From Anopheles merus (lineage: Eukaryota > Arthropoda > Insecta > Diptera > Culicidae): a stretch of 64,000 bases of DNA. The stretch is taken from contig NC_054082.1 of assembly GCF_017562075.2 (NCBI RefSeq), positions 24,006,460 through 24,070,459 on the forward strand. Reading direction: 5' to 3'. Positions 13,101 through 26,288 of the stretch are shown piece by piece. A program made the position numbers and the translations under genes. A model generated the notes under the pieces. That model saw nothing but the letters and a program-made list of their open reading frames with translations, did no database searches and had not been told where the DNA came from. Every line of letters begins with the position of its first letter. Position 1 is the stretch's first letter.

Positions 13101-16100
13101 GCTTCCAACTAGTCGGCAGGTTTGTACAATCATAGTGACATATAGTTTATCGGTCCCCCAAACAGTTTGTCTGGCGGGTTTGCATTTGTTTTCTTCAATT
13201 CCCATTTTCACGCTGTCGCGATGTCCTTCGATGTCAGTGGTGTTAAAATATTCATCTTCGCAGCCCCTGCCCTTGTTTTGTGTACTGCTGCTCACTATTT
13301 TCGTTGCGCTTGGTTGTATGTGTGTGGGCTAGAATTTATTTCACTTGTTGTACACTCGCTAAAGCGAATAGTTTTGCAGCTTTTTGTTTCGTGAAGGACG
13401 CGCGACCGTTGCGGAATGTGGTACGCAAAAAAAATCCGAATTGGTAAAAGGCTGTAAATGGGATATCCTTCCAACAAAAACAACAACAACAACAACAGCA
13501 ACAATAACAACAACACTAACAAAATCCATGCCATCATGTCATCTGAGATGCATTTTTTAACTGCATGACATTGTGCTCGACTTTTTCCCTCTTTTGACTT
13601 GCCGTCGGTGGATGGTAGATTGTTGTGCAGTTTTACGCCACCGTGCCACCGTCGATGCCGTTGTGTGGGAAAGTTTTTATTGTTTTTAATAATCATCCGC
13701 CGTCGGTGCTTGTATGGGGCGCTTCCTTTTAACCGAGCATGGAGAATGGACCAAAGAAGCGCATCTTTGGCAGGGGCAGGGGATGTAATAAGGAAAGCAA
13801 AATGTTCGCAAAAGTAAGACATGGCTGTGTGCACTCCCATCAGCCTGTGACACGGTGACACACCGTGTTTTTTTTTTCATGCCTTACTACTTCAACTCCC
13901 GGCCCAGCAAGATATTCCATTCGCGCTGAATGAATTGCAGGAAGCAAGCAAGAAAAAAAAACTTTGCAAAAGAATGTGCCGTCCTTCGTTGTTATCGCCA
14001 TTTTTTTTCCTTCGCTCGAGATACGAACAAAATTTAATCAATCAAAACTCAACCGCCCGGTAAAAGTTGCATCATTGCATCGGTGTGTGGCATGTTCTAT
14101 TTTTATTATTTTGTTGCGGTTAGTGAGCTTTCTAACTGTGATCTTCATGTTTTTTTGTTTTGTTTTATGCCTTACAACACAGCTATCGCATGACTGGGGA
14201 AAACAAACTGGGTGGTAGCATATAAAATGTGCACTTCAATCTTCAATCCGAGGCTTTCGTGTGCATTGTTTTCTGCTCATGCTGCTCATCCGTGCTCAGG
14301 CTGATGGTGGTTGTTGGAGGCAGTTCTATTCGTGGAGGATTGGTTCAATGCATAACATATTGATGATGTCTTCTGTAAGGGCAGTATTGAGCAACAGCTA
14401 AGCAATGCATTCATGTTGCTGTTACATTTTCAATCCATTTTGCTTCTGTGTTGAATTGTTACCCGCTTGCTAGAAGTTCTTTTGTTTAATCTTTGTATAG
14501 AAAATGCCATGGTTTTTCATTTTATGTGGTGTCACGATGATTTTTAGAAGCTTTAAATATCGATGCTTTGTAATTAAATACATTTCAATTGATCAAACAA
14601 ATAACAGCGCAAAAAATGAAGCAAAGAAAGTCCAACAATCCAAAACCTTAATTACGATTGAAGAATGTTTGCAAATTTACACGACGGAGGGCCAAGCCAA
14701 TACCATTCTTGGTCTGAATACGTCTTTTGTTTAAACATTTAATCCCTTTGATTGTCTATAGTTTGCGGTTACTCTATTCAAATAGACCGAGCATCGTGGA
14801 GCAGACGACCTCGACCGTGAACCAGACAAATCTCACCCAAATTGGTTGCGGATCGGTGTCTACTACCATTGCCGGCATAAGCACCCATTTCTCTCCCCCG
14901 CCGGCACGTGTTGATGCTTTTCAGCTGCTCCATGGTGCGTGTGGAACAATTTTAATTAACATTCATCTGCCAATCTACACCGTAAGACGACGGGGCGATG
15001 GGGGCGCTCATCAAAGTCATGTGGCTGCTTCAATCGAGTCGAAACTCCCCAGTTCTCCCCAGTCACATGGGAGCGGTACAGTGATGAAGTATTTTTGAAA
15101 TGTGGTTTTACAGTGTTTACTGCTTAACAATTTCGATTGAAGCGCTTGAATCGAGTCGCAGTCGGTGTAAGCCCCCGTTCACAGCATCCAACCCGACGTA
15201 CATCCCCATGACATGGCGATGGATGATGATGGATTGACAGGTTCGGTATTATGGAGCACGGAATGTACGTTCATCTCCAGATCGTTATCACTTTGAGGTA
15301 GTATAATCATCAATATGCGTTCATAATAATTGTCTGTCCCCTGGGGCAAGTTTGGTTTTCCTGCTCTTTCAGTGAATATTCATTAAGTAAATCGGAATGG
15401 AAATGGTACAGCAAAATGAACAATCGTTTCAGGAAGGTCTGCACAATGTGTACCAATTTATGGACAGATCAATGAGTGGAGGAATTGTTTTTTCCGCCTT
15501 TTCCAATATCAAATGCATATTGTTGCAGCATCATCTGTCATATTGCCTGATGTGATGGAAATGTATTTCTTTGATGTTTGTGTAATAAGCAGAATTTTTA
15601 AATGCTTATCAACGCAGAGAGGGAGAGAGAGAGAGAGAGAAGAGAGAAAAAGTTACATTTCTTCCGGTTAGCAGGACCATCTACTGCTGCTGCCAGTTCG
15701 TGTAGGTTCTACATTCTACGTGGAATGATTGCAGGTAACGCAAGCTACCATTTGCTCTCTACCCAAATTCTGACGACGGACAGATCCGACAGTTTGACAG
15801 AATGTTCATTATCGGGGTTGAAGCAGGAATCAACTTTCTTTGAAGATGAAACGAACGTCACAAAGGCCAAGTAGCGATCGAAGAGCTTGCAAAATCCAGA
15901 TCCCCGATACGGAGAGCACAGTGCCTGTGTGCTTGACTTGTGTGCACCATCCGAACCGTTTTTTCCCTCCGATGCCTCCGTCTCGGAAACACTGGTTTAC
16001 CTTCTCAAGCGTACAGATAACAAGGAGCTTCACCTATTGCACGTACCAATCGCCATCGCCAAGGCCAGCACAGCACTATTGCTTTAAAGTTTGTAAACGA

Positions 16101-17167
16101 TCGCAAAGAAAAGCGTTTCCGTTTGACCACCGCAAGAACAACGAAACACTGGAGAAGAGTAAATGGTCAACGGTCGGAAAAGACAGGGAATCAAATAATA
16201 AAAAGGGGACATTATTTTCACCACCAAATCCTGTATCCGACAGCCCGGACGTGGGTGCGTTTGTGTTCGTTTGCTTGGGAGTGTTTTATTTTACGTGGGG
16301 CCATTTCAATTCCGTTGCACTTTTCATTTTTCGTCGCCAAATTTTGTGCTCGACAGCTCGGGGCTAATGTGACGTGTGTACGTCATACACGCACGCACTT
16401 CAAAAGCAGAGCGATTCGCAGTGCTGAAGTAGCATTTTACTGGGGTGAAAAGTTCTAGGAATAATTTGTCATTCATTTCGATGGTTGTATTGATGCCGTG
16501 ATAGTATAGTTGGAGCAGGACTTGATTGTGAAATGCTGCAGCAATTGATATATCTTTTCGTTTCGTTGCTGTGAGTCAAACTAACAAACAACATCGTTTC
16601 GTGAGGATAAAAAATGAGAAGAAACCTTTACTATATTAACTGTACTATATTTTTGACTCATCTTCAAACATTGTGGCTGGAAAATATCACCTCATTACAA
16701 ACACAAACACCCTAGATCCTGCCCCAATTTTTAATCGTCTATTCGGTCCTTTGGAACCGTCCCACACAGCCCCTAAAAATGGTAGCTTCATCCTAATGTG
16801 CCATAAAACTGTTGTTTGGTCTGCAATTTGTAAAAACCCACTATCTTCGTCCAAAAAAAAAACCAGAACGGTGACACTTACCAGACCCACAATAGCTGTG
16901 ACGTGAAAAAATTTCATCCTTTTTAATAAGTTTACCATAACATAATCCACTCCGACACCGACGGCACATCACGGACGAAGAGTGTCCTTTTTTCCCCATA
17001 GCCCAGAAGAAGGGAACTATTAAAAAATGAAACCAGCACCACCAGCACCGAAAAAGGAAAACGGCTCCGTTTGGTGCAACAATTTATCACCGGTGGGGGC
17101 CGACGGCTCGTAGCCGTTGAACCACTTAGACCTATCGTGCGGAGCTTTGCCTAGTGCATCACAAACC

Positions 17168-17202
<35 letters not shown>

Positions 17203-19632
17203 ATACACCTTTTGAACCGGTACATTTCCGGTCACGTGCGCTGGACGGTGGAATTTAGATCAATCTACCATTACCGCGACCCGAGGCTTCCTCCAAACAG
17301 AACTTACATACTGCATCGTTTTGGATTAAGCAACCGCAAAACCGTAAGTGTGTGTGTATGTGTGTGCACTAGGTTATGTGCCTTCTCCGTGTAGGCTCCT
17401 ATCGCGTGTACCATCTAGTGTCCCCTGGTGGGCCTGGTGGCCTGGAGCCTTACAAGAAGTGTCCATGTTCCGTAATGGTGGTGGCGCCGGCAGCAGTGGT
17501 CGCAATGAGTGATGAAAATGACAACATTTGCACGAACGTCAGCTGGTTTTGCGCTAAAACAAAAGCACTGGCGCATTCCCCCCGTTTCGGGAGGGCGCCG
17601 AAAGGGGTAAAGGAAATGCACTTTTGGCTTTTTTGGAGTTGTCTGTGTTTCTTTCGTTCCATTTCAACCGACAGTAGCGATTGGGGTGCTGGGTTGATGA
17701 TAAAGGCAAACATTCAACGTGGTGATACAGGATAGAGTGAACTAAGTATATCAAAAGACAGTGTAAATGAGGATAAATTAATGAATCCTCACAAAATATC
17801 GAGCGTCACATCGGAGCGTCGGTTTGTCGGCTCTTGTTTGTTGATACAAATGATGCCTGGGATTGAAACATTTGCTGATAAATGAAACAATTGTATGTTT
17901 ACAGTTCTTAGTACTCAGCAAGTTTCACTTTATACTTCAAATCGGTAGGTTTTCGCTTATCGCACTTACGGACGATGGGAACGAGTGCAAGAGCACGAAG
18001 TGAAAACGAAACCAATTTTCCGACTTCGTGCCATGCTTGTGTGCGCCTATAGACAAAAAGGGAAAGTAAGAGATACGTTTTCATTTTGCTGTCCCTCCTG
18101 GCGAACTATTGCATTATAGAGTCCTTTTTGGAGGGCTGTCGAATAGAGGACATTTTCATACAAAAAATGTGTACATTTGATTTTTTTTTCTTGCTTACTT
18201 AAATCAACCAAACGCCATAATCAATAGTCATTATTTTGTTATTATAAAAATACTTTTCATATTGAAGTATTTAGAAAAAAAAACATCCTTATAAAAGCCC
18301 TTAACATTTTTTAAATTACTTGGACTTGGACTCTACTTAAAAACAATCCTGCCTGTACTAAGAAGATTCGTTACCCGATGTACTACCAGCGCGTTTGACA
18401 GCCCTGACTGGCTAAGCTTCCGCTTCGGGTGTTGTTTAAGCGTCGGGGCTCGGTTCGTGCCGTCGTTCGGGGCCCGATCCATTCGTACACAAATGCTGCC
18501 GCTGCACACATCGACGGTCGCGTTTGGCGGTGTAAGCTCCCGGGTCCAGATGAATATTGTTTACATTCTACATCGATTCTGCCGTGCACGATCAACACGC
18601 TGCCGTAATAACCAGCTGGCAGTGGTGCCGCTAACAACACACAAGCGTGTTCGCCAAGTGTTTTGTGCCATATGTGTGTGCGGTGTGGTGGAGGTTGAAT
18701 ATCATTAGATAAAAAAATCCCCAAAACACACACAAAATACAATCAAGCACTACAAATAACATATGGCCGGATCGGATCTGGAAGACAGTGACGCGGTGGT
18801 ACGCAAATGATTAATATTACCGTTTCCCTCACAATAGTGTGTTGTTACGTGGCCCCTCGTGTAACCTCGCGCACGAGGGGGAAAAACAATATGGCTTTCC
18901 GTCGCTGCTCCGGTGAAGTGATTTGTTCGACGATTGTTAATATTTATTCACTGCCGTGTTTTTGTGTGCAATGCGGAAAACTAACGCTCTCGCTGTGCCC
19001 CACCACGCTGTTTGGTGGTAAGGGGCTTCGAGTGTCGCGTGCAGTAACGCGTGTGCTACGACTAAGTTTTGAAGCTGCCGAAGCTATCGTAGTAGTGGCA
19101 CAATAGTGTATATTGCGTTTGTGGTTGTGGTGGTTGCTATGGCTAGCGAGTATAACGCAGGGCATGGATTCGCCTGCGAGTGGTATTAATAGTGCGGCGA
19201 AATGAAGTTTGAAATGATATGTTGTGATTTTTTTAAATATTCGGTGTTAGAAGTGACCTTACTATGAAAAAAGATAACATATATAGCATATATAACAACA
19301 CATATACAATTACTCGAAAAGTGGAAACTTGATTTTTCATCATTTGTGAATACTTAACGTTTGATGAAGCCCATCATCATTTTAATACATGCGATCGCAT
19401 GCAAAGTTGACCATTAGTTGGTGGAAATCAATTTCACGTTGTGTTTGTATGCATTTGAAGCATGTGGCTGTGAGCAGTTTTACTGTTTTTTTCTATCTTT
19501 CGCTTACATTGATTATTTTTTACCCTTACCCCATCTGCCACTTTGTTCCGCAACAATCGACAAGGGCACGGTTATTGATGACCGGCAGCGACATCGTTGT
19601 AGGTTTTCCTCCCTTTCAATAAAGCAAGACAC

Positions 19633-19671
<39 letters not shown>

Positions 19672-22600
19672 TGTGGTATGCCTGAGGCTAAAAGCCTTTC
19701 AGGTTACCCAACTGTGGCGAATAGAAGTAGCGTCGCGCAAAAGGGAACCCGCGCATTGCTTTGCTTTGGTGCAGCTGTACCGTGCTTCAACTCCTGCCTC
19801 CTGTCTGTCCTGTGCGCGTATCGGTAATAGGATTAGCGGGATTAGGTGGTAAAATGGTACCGCCACAACCTCTCCCAGCCGCGCAGGATCGGCACCAGCA
19901 ACGATCGGCCACGAGCGGCCATTCGGCAAGAATAGGTTCTGCACAGTGTTTGCCGCAGGTCGTGCGGGGAGGACAATAATACCACTCACTTTGACCTTCT
20001 GTCACCCTGGCCAACCATCTTCTTTTTGCTGCCCTTTTGGTGGATGTGGAATCGGGAGCAGCTAATCAGGTGTTGCTGGCGGTTGTTGCATTTGGCATTT
20101 GGGATTTGGTTGGTTCTGATTCCGAAACGGCAAGAATTAGTGGCCGCCGACGTCGCTTCGAAACGTCCAGTAATTCATGCGATCGAATTGCTCAGCGAGG
20201 ATTAGAACGGCTCGAGATTTAAGTGAATTAACCGAAGCTCCAGGGTAGAACCTTCTCAAACCAGGGGTAACGGGGTAAAGCCTGTGCGCGTTACAGAGGA
20301 TAATACACTTTGATGTGAAAGTCTTACCTGGGTGATGGAACCCACGCTGCTGCTTCTGTGACATGCTGTGGCCAGTGGCAGCTGGAAAGATGGGCGGAAA
20401 GGGCCCGGATGGTTTGCTTTTAATTGCAAAAATGTGTTCAAAGTAGTAAGAGCACATTTACCACCGGTACGCCGAGCATTCTGTTTCAGTTACCGAGCTA
20501 CTTCTAACGACAACGACGTGCGGGTGTATTTTTTGGTGAAGATGTGATCTAAAATACTAATTTTAAACAGGCACAAAGCCGCTGAGATGGCGCTGAAAAT
20601 GGGCCGCTTTTGCGTCTTTTCAACGAAATGGATTTTCACACGTGCGTAACCGTTCACAGCCCGGAGCGTGTAGCGGCGAGACGAGGGAGCCTTTATGATA
20701 ATGATAACACCGGCCAAGTAGTCTGCCAAATGTCCTCACAGTTTGCCCGGTTTTGCGGGGGTGGGAGGCACCCATTGCCCACGTTTGAAATGAGTGAAAC
20801 GGGTCGGTAGTCGCTTTTGGGTTTTAGGGGAGCATTTGCTTTATTCATGTGTCCTCCTTTTAAGGAATGTCACTAATTTCTTATCAAATGTCTTCTTTTT
20901 TAGGGCGGGCAATGTGGGGCTAATTTAGGTAGTAGCGGTTGGCACGTCTTTATGTAGCTTAATGTCCATTTATTGTTACTTTAGTTGATAAAATATACGA
21001 AATAAACGTTGTACAGGAAGATGATCGTTGATCGACGATTTTGAATAATTTTGAATAAGCTCCAGAACTTACAAAAGATGCAATGTATGTAAATGTATGC
21101 CGAACATTCGACGAAGAACTCTGATATGTGGTATTTACTTTAAAAATTTTAAAAAAATATACTTGAAAGGATAATTTAATGCTTCACTCTGCGTAACTGC
21201 AATGCAATAACTTCAATTAATACAGCAACGTAATGAAATTAGCAAAACGATCATTTCTATCAATTCAATGTAATTGTTATTGACTGACAAATGAAACAAA
21301 TTATTTCAGCAATTCTTCGAAGTTACATTTATTTATGTCGTCAATCCCGATAATTGACTATTAATTATATCCGTTAGCCTTGCCATATTTTACAATCCAT
21401 GCTGTTCTTGTTGAAACAAAGGTTTACTGAAATAGGTAAAAAAAAGGATTTGCTAGAAAAATAGAAACCGTACATTCAATAAGATGCCCTACCATTAAAA
21501 TACGGTTACAACCTCATGAACAACTGCGTAATCAACTCATAGAATCCGTATCATTCCACTCCAATCCGTGCATTACCCATTAATAAGTGGAACACACACA
21601 CGCACACATCAGCATCCCCGTAGCTTCCGTGTTTCGTTTTTCAAACCCAAGCAGCAGCGAATACACTAGAAGCATATTTTACACAGCAATGCGCGTGGGA
21701 AAATGTTCCTTCCTGCCGTGTGCATTCCCTTGGCTGCACATCAACTCGGTCACCCGAAGGCGTTGGGTTGCATTGTCGAGTGCGAAGATCAAAGCCGTGC
21801 CTTGCTTCTCCGGGCAATGAAAATGAAAACTGAGTGAAGCCGAAGTAGAAGAACGAGCTTTACGAGGAGCCAAACCAAAGAAAGGAAAACTCTCCTCGAC
21901 GAACGACATATTCCCGTACATTGAGCGAAGCGTACACGACAAATAACCACTTGGAATGCTGCCTTTACATTAGCGGCTGCTGCACAGCTTCTCACCTTGC
22001 TCTACCTTACATTTAGCGCTGTGCGCTGGATTAATGTGTGACGATTTTTCCCTTAATTAATCTGTTACTCGACGCTTTCCTCCGACGTACGATGCCTGGT
22101 GCCGGATGCGTAATTGAAAGCGGTGGATAGGAATTCGCATTCATTTTACCCACCGTTCGCCCGGATAAGGATGCTACCATTTTACGTGCATACGAGGGCT
22201 CATCAGTTGAGGATTGACACAGTTTTTTTTTTACAACTGTGGATTGTAAATACAAAAACAAACTGGCGTTTCTCCTGCCATCTGCACTAATTGGCCTCGA
22301 GTGAATGCATTTGCGGGTGAATGTGCGGGACTAATCGGTGGATGCGAAAACCTTGCATTAACGTTGGGCACATTTTATGTGGCTTGCAAGTGGTGAGAGC
22401 TACACGGTGAGAGGTTACTTTCACTTAATGCGCTAGCAAGCATTAGGGTAGCTCCTTAAAGACAATGAAGTGCAGGGGAAGGGAGCTTTCATTTGAACAC
22501 GTTAGAATATGTCATTGAAAGTCCAAATGCACCTTATTTTGGAAGACGAATACAGACCGTTGCATTTACCCACACCAAACCCCGTGTGTCTCTGTGCATT

Positions 22601-23912
22601 AACAAATTCACATCTACCTAGCTCCACACCACGTGTGCGGATGTGGGTCAACTACTAGAAGGCGATGGGGTTTTAGTAGCAACAAACCAACTGCTGCCGC
22701 CTGTGCCGGTTGAATACAATGATACACGAAAGCAACCACATCGCTTCGGCTAGCTACGTGCGCATAGTAGAACATTCTTCGCTGTGAGACAGGTGGTGAG
22801 CGCTCCGGCAAACTCAATGTTGGAAAAGGGAAGAAAGCACAAGGTAGGAGTGAAGTGAAATACAAAAAAACCAGTACACCATTGTTAAGCGTTGTTTCGA
22901 ATAGATAGACGCGGTGAATCCGAACGAAGCTGTGGTTTAGCGAAGTGAATGGGTTTTATTTTCGTCAGCCCAAGAATGTGACACAGTTTCGCGCAAGTAT
23001 GTCTTTCTAAAAATCTTAATTACGGGAAAAGCATGCCCGGAAGCGAACGCGCACAATGCTTTCAGGATTATTTAAGACTTTGTACACTTTGTTCGTTTTG
23101 GACTGTATGGTTAAGATGTTTTTTTTTGTGTGTGTTTGTATGTGCACATTTGGATGGATTGGATTTTTATTTTCTGGTTTATACTTTGTTGATGCTAAGT
23201 TTTCTCTTGGGACAGTTAAAACGATAATGTTGTGAGACATTTCGTTCCTGTAAAAGATGTATTATGATTGTTTTGAAAGAAAATGTAGATGCGAAAGAGA
23301 CCCCCCAAGGTCTAAAATCTCTATAACTAGACAACAACAGCAGCAACATCTTTCATTTACTCTTTTATCGTTCTTCATCCTACAAGCTTTCGTTAAAGAA
23401 AACAGGAACAGGATACAGATTCTTCCATAACGCATTATCGCTCGTGCTTTACCCGATTCGTACAATTTCGTGCAGCGTTGTGCCGTCATAGCATTTGACG
23501 CATTTGGCTTAATGATCTACCAATTCTTGGAACAACTGTCGATTAATACGTCAATCAAAGACGAAACAGCAAAGCAAGGGTTTACGAGAACGGTTTTCAC
23601 TACTTCCCCCGTGTGTATGGTGGAATTCGTCGACAGGCAATGGTTACCCCAGTAGCATAGCTGTGCCAAATTCGGTATAGAAATATGTTATGCCTCATTG
23701 TTTAATCGATTTAATCTATGAAAACTGAACAGCGAACCATATTTTGAAACGCACTCATCCATGGAAGCTTGACGTGGAAATTAAAATGCGTCAAGTTTGC
23801 TGCTATATTGTTTGACATAATTATTATCATTACATTATTTCTACACTTGTACAGCCTCTCCTAACCGGTGAGGCCATATTGTTGAACGTTGGCTGCATTG
23901 TATGAACGTACG
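10166..23912. other. Long non-coding stretch with simple repeats
   Basis: Nearly 14 kb without a supportable gene. Simple repeats: C15 at 10924-10938, CAA-rich at 13481-13515, GA at 15616-15648, CA at 17168-17194 and GT at 19635-19669. AT-rich blocks lie near 10200-10540, 18140-18330 and 20960-21500. GC-richer islands near 18400-19100 and 19740-20220 could be regulatory or leader exons, for example a donor-like GTAAGG after 19017, but no coding frame or acceptor pair supports this. The longest frame (15840-16367, 175 codons) has no recognisable domain. Confidence 0.4.
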
Positions 23913-23920
23913 GTGATGGG

Positions 23921-24889
23921 CAGTGCTGCAAAATGTCTTGAGTATCACGAGATTTTCACCAACGAAAACAATGAACATATCCGTGGTAGCTTGATGCTCA
24001 TTGCTGATAGTCAAAAAAAGTGCGTCATGACATGCAGAACACGACATGTGAATACTTGAGTCCAACGCGATACTCTGACTGACAAGCTTAACTTAATGCC
24101 GGCGCAAGCATAATCATGATTTTTTTCTGGCTGTGATCAGTACTGCCAAATGCCACTGTTTCAGTCATCAACGCTCTTGACCGAAACGAAGCTCAAATCA
24201 GATCACGTACACAACTGAGATGATCAGTGACTATACTCAAACAGTTGGAGAATCAATCACATGCTTGGTGACATTTAGTTTAGCACCCAACTTTTGGTCA
24301 CTCACTTGGTCACGACATTGTTGTAGGCAATAATCGCGACATTCTTGGAATATACTTTGCGCGTGGGCTCTAGCAACAAAATTAGCATGCTTTCTCCCTC
24401 TATCTGCTTTGATTATCTGTCGGGTCAAACAGAGCGAGAAAACATGCTCATTTTGTTTCTTGGAACAACTCGCACGCACCGCATATCTCCCATGACCATC
24501 GCGATGATCACCGACTGAAAATGTCGCGACCAAGTGATTGAACACGAGTTGGTTGCACACAATGTCACTAAGCATGCGATGGTCGCACCAACTGTTTGAG
24601 GCTCGCCTCTGATCATTACAGTAGAGCTCGTGACGCTGAAATGATTTTGTTTCAGCCGGAATTTGTCATGACTATGTTAGTGACACTTTGCAAAACTGAT
24701 CACAGCAAAAAAAAGTCATGACATAGTGATTGACCAACCGATGGTCGCAAACATGTCATGAGCATATATTAGTCACACCAACCGTTCTGAGTATCACCTC
24801 TGATTATCACAATTGAGTACGTGACGCTGATATGGATTTTGTTTCAGTCTGATTTTTTATGACATTGATAGTGACATTTTGCAGCACTG
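23921..24889. mobile_element. Non-autonomous hAT-like transposable element, probably composite
   Basis: Perfect 17-bp terminal inverted repeats: CAGTGCTGCAAAATGTC at 23921-23937 and its reverse complement at 24873-24889. Flanks are GTGATGGG (23913-23920) and GTAATGGG (24890-24897), an 8-bp target duplication with one mismatch. A CAGTG-type end with an 8-bp duplication fits hAT elements. The 969 bp encode no transposase. Inside, a 27-bp imperfect inverted repeat (24129-24155 and 24680-24706) and a direct repeat of the right end (24604-24656 and 24796-24847) suggest a second copy of the family inserted in, or recombined with, the first. hAT assignment is inference; another family with 8-bp duplications, such as P, is possible. 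Confidence 0.75.
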
Positions 24890-24897
24890 GTAATGGG

Positions 24898-26288
24898 ATA
24901 TTGATACCGATTTGTGTTAAATTACGTTGACCTTCTACTAATGATAAAAAGTCCTTCGTGCATTGTTGTTCTAGTTCATCACATATTGTTACGTGCAAAA
25001 ACAGAAAAACAGGACGTAATAGAGAGAAAGTCAATACAATTTTAAACCCAATGAACGAATGAATTGCACTTTCAATTGTAATGAATTTAGCAAAAAAAAA
25101 AGCAAAAGTCCACCACTGATGAGCTCATGCCACCCCATCGCGAACCTTGAATCATGACCACATCCAAGGATTAGCCTTGCACATGCTAACGCACCGCATT
25201 GGTCCGCGAACGAAATGATCGCCACGATTGAAAACTTTATTCCACACTGCCTCGCACAACGGCCCCGTCAAATGGTAGTAATTATTTGTATTTGGAATTC
25301 CCTCCCTTTGCTCGAGGCTTGACACTGAATCAATCGGTCGGTGGGTCTAAAAATGGACACGCCTTTACACGACGTGACGATGGCGTGGTCTCTCCTCCTG
25401 CTCAGTAGCCTTTCGGTTCGCTAATTCAACCACGCGGTGCTCCACGAAATTGGAAGTCGACGGGCGAGGCCGAAATATGTTTCCATTTCCGCCATACCGG
25501 TATGCCCTTCCGCGTGCACTAATTGAAGTCGAAGCGATTAGCATAAAACGTGTGCACGAGTGTGACGCCGATGCCAAAACGGCTACCGACCGACAGCACC
25601 AAAAACCTGCCAGTCCCGGGTTCGGGGTTCGGGGCGGGCAAAATTCTTCCATTCCGTGCTGAAGCAGTGCTGAGCAGCGTTTGATAATTCAATCACAAAC
25701 TTTGCACATCTCCGTTTCATTTCCGCCGTTTTGATTCCATTCCCGTGAACCCGTGGTGGTCCAAGAGCAAAGGGTCAGGCGACGGATGCTTGCCGATGGT
25801 CAGATGTCCAGCAAACGCTTTCCAGCCGGTTGGGAAGAGTGTCGAAGAGTCGAGTGAAAAATGATGTTCCGTTTGTTAGCCGAGCCAGCTGGGGCCAGTC
25901 ATTCGCTTTCGTTTTCATTTTGCAGGGTGTTTTTTCTTCTTATGTTTGTGCGTGTGTTCGTTGTTGTTTATTCGCCCCATTTCGCTGCTTCATTTCCTAA
26001 AACGATTCCCATTTTATGACGCCAGACGAAGAGATTTCAGTGATTTCGACGGAAGTTAGCATTTCAAGTGTCCACTCACTGACGCCTGCTCGAGACTCCG
26101 AGTGCGTTGTTGCGTCCAGTGTGGGCTGAGTTTGTGTGTGTGCGTGTTGACTTTCCCCTAACGGAAGTACGCTCAACAAGTGGTTTTATACACTAGTTTG
26201 TTCGTTTGTCGCTGTAAGAGGCGGTAGAAGCTGTCCAGCTTCGAAAAACACGATACTCCCGCTCGGGGCGGTGCGTTAGTACGACACA
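24898..26288. other. Upstream region and probable 5' leader of the downstream membrane-protein gene
   Basis: Up to about 25.2 kb the sequence is AT-rich. From about 25.3 kb it becomes GC-richer, and the last 200-300 bases before the ATG at 26289 look like a leader. A TCAGTG initiator-like element lies near 26037. No TATA box is visible close by. A TTAG at 26275-26278 could be an acceptor but has a poor pyrimidine tract. Confidence 0.3.

Noticed and set aside
15840..16367. 175-codon + strand frame at 15.8-16.4 kb
   Set aside because: No recognisable motif, no splice or poly(A) context, and other frames in the same stretch are equally open.
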